NCBI GenBank assembly: GCA_963704075.1
Contig: CAVPGV010000019.1
Coordinates: 124,001 to 188,000 of the forward strand
Direction of reading: 5' to 3'
Source: JADKAV01 sp963704075
GTDB taxonomy: Bacteria > Actinomycetota > Actinomycetes > S36-B12 > UBA10799
DNA: 64,000 nt
Under the pieces are notes generated by a model. It ran no database searches and was not told the DNA's origin. It was given only the letters and a program-made list of their open reading frames with translations. Positions 28,259 through 36,330 of this stretch are shown here, piece after piece. Position 1 is the first letter of the stretch, and every line of letters starts with the position of its first letter. The position numbers and the translations under genes were made by a program.

Positions 28259-29355
28259 GGGTTCTGCGGGGTGCGATGGGTGCGGCAGCGGTGCTGTGCG
28301 CAGCCGCCAGTGCCCTGAGCCTGGTGAACCTGCGGCACCTGCGCCGCCCCGTTGGGGGAGACACCCGAGCCCGGATCAGTGTCCTGGTGCCCGCGCGCGA
28401 CGAAGCCGATCGCATCGGACCGACGCTGGCCAGCCTGCGGACCTTGACCGGGGTCGCGGAGATCTTGGTCCTCGACGACCACTCCAGCGACGACACCGCC
28501 CGCTTGGTGCAGGCAGCCGGCCTGCGGGTCATCCGTTCCACCGAGGAACCACCCGCGGGGTGGCTGGGCAAGCCGTGGGCCTGCCAGAGGCTGGCCGAGG
28601 CCGCCACCGGGGACGTCCTGGTGTTCATCGACGCCGATGTCGAACTGGCTCCCGGCGCCGCGCGGGCCGCCGCCGGTCTGCTCCACGAACTGGACCTCGT
28701 GTGTCCGTACCCCCGCCAGATCACCAGGGGCTGGCTGCAAAGGCTCGTGCAGCCGCTTCTGCAGTGGTCCTGGTTGACCTTCCTGCCGCTGACCCTTGCT
28801 GAGCGTTCCTCCCACCCCACGTTGTCGGCCGGCAATGGTCAGTTCGTGGCCGTCCGCCGGGATGCCTATTTCGCCGCGGGCGGACACGCGGCCGTGCACG
28901 GAGAGGTACTGGAGGATCTCGCCCTGGTGCGCCGGTTCAAGGCGACGGGCCATCGGGTGGCGATGGCGGACGGCACACACCTCGCGGCCTGTCGCATGTA
29001 TTCCGGGCAGGACGACCTCATCGCGGGGTACACGAAGTCTCTGCACGACGCCTTCGGAATGCCCACGGTGGCGCTGCTGGGCCTGATGTACGTGCTGCCG
29101 GTCGCCGGCCTGCTCAGTTCTGATCCCCCGACCCGACGGCGCGCGATCGCCGCCTACCTGGCCGCCGTGGCCGGGCGCGCGGCGGTCGCCGCCAGAACAC
29201 GGCAGCCGGGCGTGGACGTCTGGGCCCACCCGTTGTCCATCGTGGCTCTGGGGGTCCTGTACGGACGGTCGGTCGTGGCCGCCCGGCGCAGCAGCATCAC
29301 GTGGCGCGGGCGCCAGGTGCCCGGGCGTGACCGAACAGCACGGGTTCCCCGGTGA
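28255..29355 (+). CDS. Family 2 glycosyltransferase, carotenoid-type (CruG/CruC-like)
   Basis: Membrane-associated GT2 enzyme. After an N-terminal hydrophobic segment come the GT-A motifs ISVLVPARDEADRIG, VLDDHSSDDTARLV, the DXD-type FIDADVELAPGA and EVLEDLALVRRFK. Two or three C-terminal membrane segments follow. Its place directly after cruF suggests that it glycosylates the carotenoid hydroxyl. The GTG at 28255 overlaps the cruF stop (GTGA); an in-frame ATG at 28243 is an alternative. Its last 59 bp overlap the convergent dipeptidase-like gene. Confidence 0.82.
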   Translation: MRVLRGAMGAAAVLCAAASALSLVNLRHLRRPVGGDTRARISVLVPARDEADRIGPTLASLRTLTGVAEILVLDDHSSDDTARLVQAAGLRVIRSTEEPPAGWLGKPWACQRLAEAATGDVLVFIDADVELAPGAARAAAGLLHELDLVCPYPRQITRGWLQRLVQPLLQWSWLTFLPLTLAERSSHPTLSAGNGQFVAVRRDAYFAAGGHAAVHGEVLEDLALVRRFKATGHRVAMADGTHLAACRMYSGQDDLIAGYTKSLHDAFGMPTVALLGLMYVLPVAGLLSSDPPTRRRAIAAYLAAVAGRAAVAARTRQPGVDVWAHPLSIVALGVLYGRSVVAARRSSITWRGRQVPGRDRTARVPR

Positions 29356-30031
29356 CCGCGGCCCAATAGCGCGTGCCGTACTCCCAGTGCCACCACTCCT
29401 GGGGATGCTGCACGAAACCCGCGCCGGACATGGCGGCCGCCAGCAGACGACGTAGGTCGCGTTCGAGTGACGGCCCATCCGGCTCCAGTGCATCGGCGGC
29501 GGCCTGCGGGACGAACGCGTCGAAGCGGGTTCCCAGGGACAGTGCGTACCCGCGCCAGGTGAGGGTGAGGTCCACCGTGCCGCCGCTGGCATGCGGCGGG
29601 CACCGCCGCGGGTCGGGATCGGGATAGGCCACGAACCCAGGGGCCAGGCTGGTGTCCTCGTACACGCGATCGTGCAGCACGGCCTGCAGCCGTGGATCGC
29701 GCCAGGCGTCCCATACGGCCAGCCCGAACGCCGCGGGCAAGACATCGAGCGCCCGCAACAGTCGGTGCACGGCGACCGGACGCAGCCACGCGCCGGGAAC
29801 GGCATGCGGCCACCCCTCGTGCCAATAGGCACCGAGGACCCTGATCCGAGGGTGGGCGATCGGCACCAGCGGGGTCGGGCCGGCGGCAGGAGCATCGGGC
29901 AGCGGGTCGGCTTCCGCCCGGTGCCCGATCGCCGGCAATCGGTCCGCCCACGGGCCGGTTGTCAGTCCCACCGCCGCGGGATCGCTGCTGGCCCACGCAT
30001 AGTCCGGGAGCTCGTTCGGAACAGCCTGCAC
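29297..30031 (-). CDS. Peptidase family M15D, D-alanyl-D-alanine dipeptidase-like (VanX/DdpX type)
   Basis: Zinc peptidase of about 244 residues. The metal-site motifs are PPHASGGTVDLTL and EWWHWEYG, as in VanX-like dipeptidases. The family cleaves free D-Ala-D-Ala or trims and recycles peptidoglycan peptides. No signal peptide is evident, so a cytoplasmic role is likely. I use the GTG at 30031; frames further upstream would run into the divergent crtD-like gene. It overlaps the GT2 gene tail by 59 bp and has only 34 bp to the crtD-like start. Confidence 0.82.
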   Translation of the reverse strand: MQAVPNELPDYAWASSDPAAVGLTTGPWADRLPAIGHRAEADPLPDAPAAGPTPLVPIAHPRIRVLGAYWHEGWPHAVPGAWLRPVAVHRLLRALDVLPAAFGLAVWDAWRDPRLQAVLHDRVYEDTSLAPGFVAYPDPDPRRCPPHASGGTVDLTLTWRGYALSLGTRFDAFVPQAAADALEPDGPSLERDLRRLLAAAMSGAGFVQHPQEWWHWEYGTRYWAAVTGEPVLFGHARAPGARAT

Positions 30032-30065
30032 ACCACTATCCAACCCCCGTCGATAGCCTTTTGGC

Positions 30066-31541
30066 GTGGCGAGGATCGCGGTGGTCGGGGCGGGCATGGG
30101 TGGCCTGGCCGTCGCGGCACGCCTTTCGGTGCTCGGCCATGACGTCACCGTCTACGAGCAAGCCGCCGGACCGGGCGGCAAGAACGCGGGCCTGATACAC
30201 GACGGTTTCCGGTTCGACATGGGGCCGAGCACCCTGACCCTGCCGGCGGTGTACCGGGACCTGTTCCTCAAGACCGGGCGCAGCCTCGAGGAGTCGGTGG
30301 ACCTGCAGGAGGTGGACCCGGCATTCGGGTACCACTTCCCCGACGGCACCTCACTGACGCTCCCGGGGGCGGGTGCGGGGGCGTGCGCCAACGCGATGCA
30401 GGAGGCCTTCGGTGGGGACGCCGGGCGCGAATGGCGAGCCCTGTTGCGCCGCGCCGGCCAGATCTGGGCACTCACGCGCAGCGACGTGCTGGGGCGGGCG
30501 CTGGACTCCTACCGGGATCTGCTGCCCCTGGCTCGCTCCCCGCAGCGGCTGCGCACTGTCGCCCCCTGGCGGACCATGCGCCAGTTGGGTCACGCCACAC
30601 TCAGCGACCAGCGTGCGCGGATGATCCTCGATCGCTACGCGACATATACCGGGTCCGACCCCCGACGCAGCCCTGCCGCTCTGGTCACGATCCCCTTCGT
30701 CGAGCAGACGTTCGGCGTCTGGCATGTGGGCGGGGGTCTGCACACCCTTGCCGACGCCTTGTACCAGCGCTGCCTGGATGTGGGGACGACGTTCGTCTTC
30801 AACACCTCGGTGGAGCAGATCACCACGGGCGCCGCCGGCGTGACCGGCGTGCGGATCCACGACGGGTCGACGGTCGAGGCCGACGTGGTGGTGGCCGATG
30901 CCGACGCCCGCACGGTCTACGGCACGCTCGTGCTGGACCGCCGCGCCCGCGGACCACTGCAGCGACTGGCCAAGATGCAGCCGTCCTTCTCCGGATTCGT
31001 CCTCCTGTTGGCAGTCGAGGGGCGGACCCCGGGCATCCGTCACCACAACGTGTGGTTCCCGGCGGACTACGACGCCGAGTTCGACCAGTTGTTCAGCAAG
31101 AACCCGGCCCCGGTGACCGACCCGGCGATCTACGCCTGCGTGCCCGACGACCCGGCCATGCGCCCCGACGGCGCGGAGTCCTGGTTCATCTTGGTCAACG
31201 CGCCTACGCAGGATCCGCCGGTCATGGACTGGTCGGCGCAGGCCGAGGACTACGCCGACCACGTGCTGGCTGTTCTGGCCGAGCGTGGCGTCGACCTGCG
31301 GTCCCGGATCCGGTGGCGCCGGGTGCGCACACCCGAAGACCTGGCAGCCGGCACCGCCTCCCCCGGTGGCAGCATCTACGGGATGTCCAGCAACGGTCGA
31401 CTGTCCACCGCGCTGCGGCCCGCGAACCGCAGCCCCATCCCCGGTTTGTTCCTCGTCGGGGGGTCGGCGCACCCCGGCGGCGGCCTGCCCCTGGTCGGTA
31501 TGGGTGCGGAGATCGTGGCCGCCGAGATCGGCCGGGCTTGA
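30066..31541 (+). CDS. crtD: CrtI-family carotenoid desaturase, CrtD-like
   Basis: FAD-dependent carotenoid desaturase of 491 residues. The dinucleotide motif VVGAGMGGLAVAARL is followed by YEQAAGPGGKNAG near the N-terminus. The C-terminal FAD motif reads GLFLVGGSAHPGGGLPLVG. It differs clearly from the second CrtI-family gene at 34.6 kb, which has the phytoene-desaturase neighbours. Next to cruF and crtA it best fits a 3,4-desaturase of hydroxylated acyclic ends (CrtD). The GTG start has no obvious ribosome-binding site; it may be translated from a nearly leaderless transcript. Confidence 0.82.
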   Translation: MARIAVVGAGMGGLAVAARLSVLGHDVTVYEQAAGPGGKNAGLIHDGFRFDMGPSTLTLPAVYRDLFLKTGRSLEESVDLQEVDPAFGYHFPDGTSLTLPGAGAGACANAMQEAFGGDAGREWRALLRRAGQIWALTRSDVLGRALDSYRDLLPLARSPQRLRTVAPWRTMRQLGHATLSDQRARMILDRYATYTGSDPRRSPAALVTIPFVEQTFGVWHVGGGLHTLADALYQRCLDVGTTFVFNTSVEQITTGAAGVTGVRIHDGSTVEADVVVADADARTVYGTLVLDRRARGPLQRLAKMQPSFSGFVLLLAVEGRTPGIRHHNVWFPADYDAEFDQLFSKNPAPVTDPAIYACVPDDPAMRPDGAESWFILVNAPTQDPPVMDWSAQAEDYADHVLAVLAERGVDLRSRIRWRRVRTPEDLAAGTASPGGSIYGMSSNGRLSTALRPANRSPIPGLFLVGGSAHPGGGLPLVGMGAEIVAAEIGRA

Positions 31542-31753
31542 TCAAGGTCGGCGACCCTCATGGATACCGGTGAGTGCGTCACGGGATGGATCCAGGAGCG
31601 TTTGGCTCTCGGACTCCCGCGGTGCTTCGGATCCAAAGGGAGCTTATGTCCGTCGGGCGGCCATGAACCAGAGAGAGTCGGCGACACGACGAAGCTCCGC
31701 AGACCGGCGTGCGACGCGTGGCCTGCCTGTCGTTGCCCGAGTCAGTCTTGCGT

Positions 31754-31816
31754 CCTTCTGGTGAAGATCCGACCAGTGACAGGTCGTTCTGTCACCAGAA
31801 GGCGCCGGCGCCTTCT
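31754..31816. repeat. Nested, mutually exclusive inverted repeats
   Basis: CCTTCTGGTG (31754-31763) pairs with CACCAGAAGG (31793-31802). Inside that, GTGACAG (31776-31782) pairs with CTGTCAC (31789-31795). A perfect 20-bp palindrome AGAAGGCGCCGGCGCCTTCT lies at 31797-31816. AGAAGG is shared by the outer stem and the palindrome, so the two structures compete. Confidence 0.75.
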
Positions 31817-31850
31817 GAACCTGCGCGGGCGGCACGGCCACCAGAGGTCG
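31778..31850 (+). repeat. Dispersed intergenic element, copy 2
   Basis: The 27-nt block at 31778-31804 and the 13-nt block at 31838-31850 match copy 1 on the minus strand near 13.2 kb in order and orientation. The spacer differs in length (33 versus about 45 nt) and sequence. It lies downstream of the crtD-like gene. Confidence 0.5.
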
Positions 31851-31869
31851 TATCCAAGACGCCCCTGTG

Positions 31870-32517
31870 TCAATCGTCCGAGGACGACAGACGGCTTCGC
31901 ACCGCCCACAGAACCTGGCCGAATCCCGCCACCGCCACGATCAATGCCACCCACCCGCCGATCAGCGCCCAGATGACCCCGGCGGTGGCCGCCGCGATCA
32001 GGAACATACCCACGATCAGGACCCGCGTCGGTCGCTCCGACAAGCTGATCACGCCGATCTCGGTGAAACCCACACCCGCAGCGCGAGCGCGTGTGTACTC
32101 CTGCAGGAACGCCAAGCACGCCGCCGCCACCGCCGGCCACGGGTTCGAGGCGGCAAGACCCAGGCCCACGAGCAGCGCGGCATCCCCGACCCGGTCGGCC
32201 ACGCTGTCCAGGACGTAGCCGAAATCCGACGATCGCCCGGTCATGATCGCCACTGCGCCGTCCAGATTGTCGATCAGCCCGGCAACCAGCGCGACCACGC
32301 CTGCCAGGAACAGACGATCGGTGACCACCCAGTACGGCACGGACACTGCCACCAGCATGCCCAGCACCGTCACGGCGTTGGGCGACATCCGCAGCAGGAC
32401 CAGGGGTTTGGCCAGCACATACGTGACGGTCAACCAAGCCTGCACCGGGATCGACGTCCGCGGATCGAGCCCGCCATGCAGCACCGCCCAGCGTTCGAAG
32501 TAGTCGCTGCGCGTCAC
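31870..32517 (-). CDS. CDP-alcohol phosphatidyltransferase family membrane protein
   Basis: Membrane enzyme of 215 residues with five or six hydrophobic segments. The family motif is partly conserved: DNLDGAVAIMTGRSSDFG followed by YVLDSVADR. The Asp residues of D-x2-DG...G-x3-D-x3-D are present, but the usual AR after DG reads AI. It probably transfers a phosphoalcohol from a CDP-linked donor in phospholipid synthesis; the substrate is unknown. The GTG start overlaps the metF stop (GTGA), so it is in an operon with metF. Confidence 0.82.
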   Translation of the reverse strand: MTRSDYFERWAVLHGGLDPRTSIPVQAWLTVTYVLAKPLVLLRMSPNAVTVLGMLVAVSVPYWVVTDRLFLAGVVALVAGLIDNLDGAVAIMTGRSSDFGYVLDSVADRVGDAALLVGLGLAASNPWPAVAAACLAFLQEYTRARAAGVGFTEIGVISLSERPTRVLIVGMFLIAAATAGVIWALIGGWVALIVAVAGFGQVLWAVRSRLSSSDD

Positions 32518-33401
32518 ACCGTCAAGCCTAGATCCCGGTAGACGCGCAACGTGGAGAACGAACGATTCAGCGTGTAGAAATGCAGACCTGGGGCGCCCGC
32601 CTCGAGCAGTGCCGCGCTCATGGTGGAGGCGATCTCGACACCGTGTTCGACGACGGCTTGCGGATCGTCGGCGATCCGGTCGAACTGTTCGATCATGGGT
32701 CCGGGCAACGGCGTGCCGGACAACTGCGCGAAGCGCTGCAGTTGCGCGACGTTCGTCACCGGCATGATCCCCGGGATGATCGGCATGGTGACCCCCGCAC
32801 GATGCGCGCGGTCCACGAAACGCAGGTACGTCTCGACCTCGAAGAAGAATTGCGTCATCGCGAAGTCGGCGCCTCGGTCCTGCTTGGCCTTGAGCACCTG
32901 GACGTCGAAGTCCAGCGACGCGGAACCCGGATGTTTGTCCGGGAAAGCCGCGACCCCGATGCTAAAGGTTCCCAGTCGGGAGATGAACTCGACCAATTCG
33001 TCGGCGTGCTCGAGTCCGCCAGGGGTGGAGGTCCACGGCGCCTGCGGCCCGCCCACCGGATCCCCGCGCAGCGCCAGGACGTGATGCACCCCGGCGTCCG
33101 CGTAGGCGGCTACCACCCCGCGCAACTCAGCCACGGTCGAGCCGACGCAGGTCAGATGGCCCATCGGTGTGAGGGTCGTCTGATGGGCGATCTGCGCGGT
33201 TATCTCCACCGTCCGGTCACGGGTGGTGCCACCTGCCCCGTACGTCACCGACACCAACGTGGGATGCAAGGGCTCGAGCCGGCGGATCGCATCCCAAAGG
33301 TGCCCCGTGCCCTCAGGGGTCTTCGGGGGGAAGAATTCGAAGGAGAAGGAGCGGCCGCCGGCGTCGATGCGCTCACGCACGGACGATCGGGTGGCGGGCA
33401 T
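32514..33401 (-). CDS. metF: Methylenetetrahydrofolate reductase MetF
   Basis: Flavoenzyme that reduces 5,10-methylene-THF to 5-methyl-THF for methionine synthesis. It is 295 residues, normal for bacterial MetF. Characteristic stretches are SFEFFPPKTPEGTGHLW, VSVTYGAGGTTRDRTVE, LALRGDPVGG and DFAMTQFFFEVETY. It is divergent from the GGPP synthase gene across 160 bp in which I see no riboswitch. It precedes the CDP-alcohol phosphotransferase gene with a 4-bp overlap. Confidence 0.95.
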   Translation of the reverse strand: MPATRSSVRERIDAGGRSFSFEFFPPKTPEGTGHLWDAIRRLEPLHPTLVSVTYGAGGTTRDRTVEITAQIAHQTTLTPMGHLTCVGSTVAELRGVVAAYADAGVHHVLALRGDPVGGPQAPWTSTPGGLEHADELVEFISRLGTFSIGVAAFPDKHPGSASLDFDVQVLKAKQDRGADFAMTQFFFEVETYLRFVDRAHRAGVTMPIIPGIMPVTNVAQLQRFAQLSGTPLPGPMIEQFDRIADDPQAVVEHGVEIASTMSAALLEAGAPGLHFYTLNRSFSTLRVYRDLGLTV

Positions 33402-33560
33402 GCGTGGATTCTAGGAGGTCGAACCGGGACCGCGGACGAGCAGGGCGACCGGTACCGGACCCGAACCCGTCAGGTCGGGTGCGTCGTGCAGTCACCGGAC
33501 GTGGCGGTAAGCACGGTGGCCAGGATGCCGCCGGTGGGCGCTGGCCGTAGATTTGGGGGT

Positions 33561-34640
33561 ATGCAGGACACGACCGTGGACATCAACGCCCTACTGCGCG
33601 ATCTGCGCACCGATTTCGGGGAGATCGTTTCTGGCTTCGTCCGAGAGCGGGTGGAGGTCCTCACCGCGATCAGCGCCGACCTGCTACCGCTGATCGACAC
33701 ACTCGAGGACCTGCTCGATGGCGGCAAACGACTGCGTCCCACGTTCGCCTACTGGGGTTGGCGCAGCGCAGGCGGCGATCCGCACGGACCCATCCTGACC
33801 GCAGCCGCCGCGCTGGAGTTCCTGCAGGCCTGCGCGCTGGTGCATGACGACGTGATGGACGGATCGGACACCCGACGGGGCAAACCCGCAGCACATCGAC
33901 GACTGGCTTCGATGCACCGCTCCCACGGCTACCTGGGATCCCCCGAGGACTTCGGGGTGGGTTCGGCGATTCTGCTCGGTGACCTGTGCTTGAGCTGGTC
34001 CGACGAGATGCTGATGGCCAGCGGCCTGCGGGATGACCAGTTGCGGGCCGCGAAACCGATCTTCGACGAGATGCGCACCGAGTTGATGGCCGGTCAGTAT
34101 TTGGACCTTCTGGAACAGGTGCGGGGGCAGTTCGACCTGGACAGCGCTCTCACGGTGGCCCGGTACAAGTCGGCGAAGTACACCGTCGAGCGACCCCTGC
34201 ACATCGGTGCGGCTGCCGCGGGGGCCGACGCGACGCACTTGGCGCATCTGACCGATTTCGGGATCCCGCTCGGTGAGGCGTTCCAGTTGCGCGACGACCT
34301 GCTCGGGGTCTTCGGGGACCCCCAGGAGACCGGCAAACCGGCCGGCGACGACCTGCGCGAGGGTAAGCGGACCGCATTGGTGGCGATCGCCTGGCAGAAC
34401 GCCGACGCCGTACAGCAGGACCTTCTGCGCCGCGGCCTGGGTGACCCGGCGATCACGGCGGACATGGTCGACAAGCTGCGGGCGGTCATCACCGAGACCG
34501 GCGCCCGGTCCAGTGTCGAGTCCATGATCGACGAACGTTTCGCCCACTGTTCAGAAGTTGTCGCAAAGATGGACCTCGACCCGATCACCCGGCAGGCCTT
34601 CCAGCGCCTGACCGTGCTGGCAACCCGCAGGAGCGCCTGA
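33561..34640 (+). CDS. crtE: Polyprenyl diphosphate synthase (GGPP synthase, CrtE/IdsA type)
   Basis: Isoprenyl diphosphate synthase of 359 residues that supplies the C20 precursor of carotenoids. The first aspartate-rich motif is ALVHDDVMDGSDTRRG (DDxxD at residues 96-100) and the second FQLRDDLLGVFGDP near residue 243, followed by KPAGDDLREGKRT. Chain length cannot be proved, but the one-base overlap (TGATG) with crtI argues for geranylgeranyl diphosphate. The ATG at 33561 follows a weak GGGGG site. In mycobacteria the corresponding gene is idsA2. Confidence 0.9.
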   Translation: MQDTTVDINALLRDLRTDFGEIVSGFVRERVEVLTAISADLLPLIDTLEDLLDGGKRLRPTFAYWGWRSAGGDPHGPILTAAAALEFLQACALVHDDVMDGSDTRRGKPAAHRRLASMHRSHGYLGSPEDFGVGSAILLGDLCLSWSDEMLMASGLRDDQLRAAKPIFDEMRTELMAGQYLDLLEQVRGQFDLDSALTVARYKSAKYTVERPLHIGAAAAGADATHLAHLTDFGIPLGEAFQLRDDLLGVFGDPQETGKPAGDDLREGKRTALVAIAWQNADAVQQDLLRRGLGDPAITADMVDKLRAVITETGARSSVESMIDERFAHCSEVVAKMDLDPITRQAFQRLTVLATRRSA

Positions 34641-36130
34641 TGTTCACCGTTGAAGGAGCCACGCAGAGGGTCGTCGTCGTCGGCGCCGGCCTGGCCGGAC
34701 TATCGGCGGCCATGCGCCTGGCCGGTGCGGGGCGCGACGTGGTCGTCCTGGAGCGCGAACAGCGACCTGGCGGACGGGCCGGACGGATCGAGACCGACGG
34801 ATTCAGCTTCGATACCGGGCCCACGGTACTGACGATGCCCGATCTCATCGACGACGCGTTCGCGGCGCTCGGCGAGGACTACCGGGACTGGTTGGACCTC
34901 ATCCCGCTGGATCCGGCCTACCGGGCCTTCTACCCCGACGGCTCGACTCTGGACGTGTACGCCGACCCCGAGCGGATGGCAGCGGAGATCGAGAGCCAGA
35001 TCGGCCCGGCGGAAGCGGCCGGATACCGGCGGTTCGTCGACTACGTCGCGACCATGTACCGACTGGAGATCCGCGACTTCATCGACCGAAACCTGGACAC
35101 CCCACTGGATCTGTTGTCCCCGAACCTGCTGCGTCTTATCGCGAAGGGCGGCATGGGCCGGTTGCAGCCCCGGGTGAACTCGTTCCTGAAGGATCCCCGC
35201 ACCCAGCGACTGTTCTCCTTCCAGGCCATGTACGCAGGTCTGTCCCCGTACAAGGCCTTGGCCCTGTATTCGGTGATCTCCTACATGGATTCGGTCGCCG
35301 GCGTCTACCTGCCCAAGGGCGGTATGCATGCTCTTCCGCAGGCGATGGCCGACGCCGCGGTCAAGCACGGCGTGACGATCCACTACGGCGTGACCGTGGA
35401 CTCGGTGGAGATTGTCGGCGATCGTGCCACCGCTGTGACGACCACCGACGGGACCCGGTTCCCGGCCGACGCCGTCGTGCTCAACCCCGACCTGCCCATC
35501 GCGTACCGGGACCTGCTCGGACTCGACGGGTCGCGCCTGGAGCGCCTGGACTACTCCCCCAGTTGCTGGTTGATGCTGGCCGGCTCATCGGCGTCGTACT
35601 CCAAGATCGCCCACCACAACATTCATTTCGGTCGCGCGTGGCGACGCTCGTTCGACGAGGTGCTGGCCGGCAACCTGATGTCCGACCCCAGTTTCCTGGT
35701 CACCAACCCCAGCCACACCGACCCGTCCCTGGTACCCGCGGGAAAGCAGAGCTACTACGTGCTGTTCATCACGCCCAACACCCGCGGCAACGTCACCTGG
35801 CCGAACGCACGGTTCCGGGACAACGCCCTGCGGATCATGGAGGAACGCGGCTACGTCGGCTTCTCGGACGCGATCGAGGTCGAGGACATCACGACTCCCG
35901 CGGACTGGCAGGCCCGTGGCATGGAAGCCGGTGCTCCGTTCAGCGCTGCGCACTCGCTGTTCCAGACCGGACCGTTCCGCTCCTCGAACCATTGGGGCGC
36001 GAATGTCGTGTTCACCGGGTCGGGCACGCAGCCCGGGGTCGGGGTACCGATGGTCCTGGTGAGCGGTCGGCTGGCCGCCGAACGGATCACTGGAGTGGAT
36101 CCGGCCTACCGGTCAGCCGCCTGGCGCTGA
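34640..36130 (+). CDS. crtI: Phytoene desaturase CrtI
   Basis: FAD-dependent desaturase of 496 residues that converts phytoene stepwise to lycopene or a related polyene. The N-terminal dinucleotide motif is VVVVGAGLAGLSAAMRLAGA, followed by RPGGRAGRIETDGFSFDTGP. The C-terminal signature is FTGSGTQPGVGVPMVLVSGR. LPKGGMHALPQAM is typical of bacterial CrtI. It overlaps the GGPP synthase stop by one base, so the two are translated together. The number of desaturation steps cannot be read from the sequence. Confidence 0.93.
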   Translation: MFTVEGATQRVVVVGAGLAGLSAAMRLAGAGRDVVVLEREQRPGGRAGRIETDGFSFDTGPTVLTMPDLIDDAFAALGEDYRDWLDLIPLDPAYRAFYPDGSTLDVYADPERMAAEIESQIGPAEAAGYRRFVDYVATMYRLEIRDFIDRNLDTPLDLLSPNLLRLIAKGGMGRLQPRVNSFLKDPRTQRLFSFQAMYAGLSPYKALALYSVISYMDSVAGVYLPKGGMHALPQAMADAAVKHGVTIHYGVTVDSVEIVGDRATAVTTTDGTRFPADAVVLNPDLPIAYRDLLGLDGSRLERLDYSPSCWLMLAGSSASYSKIAHHNIHFGRAWRRSFDEVLAGNLMSDPSFLVTNPSHTDPSLVPAGKQSYYVLFITPNTRGNVTWPNARFRDNALRIMEERGYVGFSDAIEVEDITTPADWQARGMEAGAPFSAAHSLFQTGPFRSSNHWGANVVFTGSGTQPGVGVPMVLVSGRLAAERITGVDPAYRSAAWR

Positions 36131-36330
36131 GGCTGCCAGCGGGGGGCAACCCTGGGCCAGCCCATCAAATCTGGGCCGTGGACCTTCCCCGCCGCCCAGT
36201 CTTGATGACAACGTGCCAGACAAAATACTCAAAACGGGCGATCTCCCGTCACTTCTGGGCCAAACACGCCCCCACTCATCCGCCGCCGCCCAGTTGTGAT
36301 GGCGACCACGGCTCAACCCCGCCGACCTCA

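Larger units (their letters stand above)
31542..31869. other. Convergent intergenic stretch with nested inverted repeats
   Basis: About 330 bp between the crtD-like gene and the convergent CDP-alcohol phosphotransferase gene, with no credible reading frame. It contains nested hairpins at 31754-31816 and copy 2 of the dispersed two-block element (31778-31850). It is a plausible bidirectional termination region. Confidence 0.5.

Noticed and set aside
33402..33560. Riboswitch (SAM or cobalamin type) upstream of metF
   Set aside because: Only 159 bp shared with the divergent GGPP synthase gene; no B12-box or SAM-box sequence recognised.
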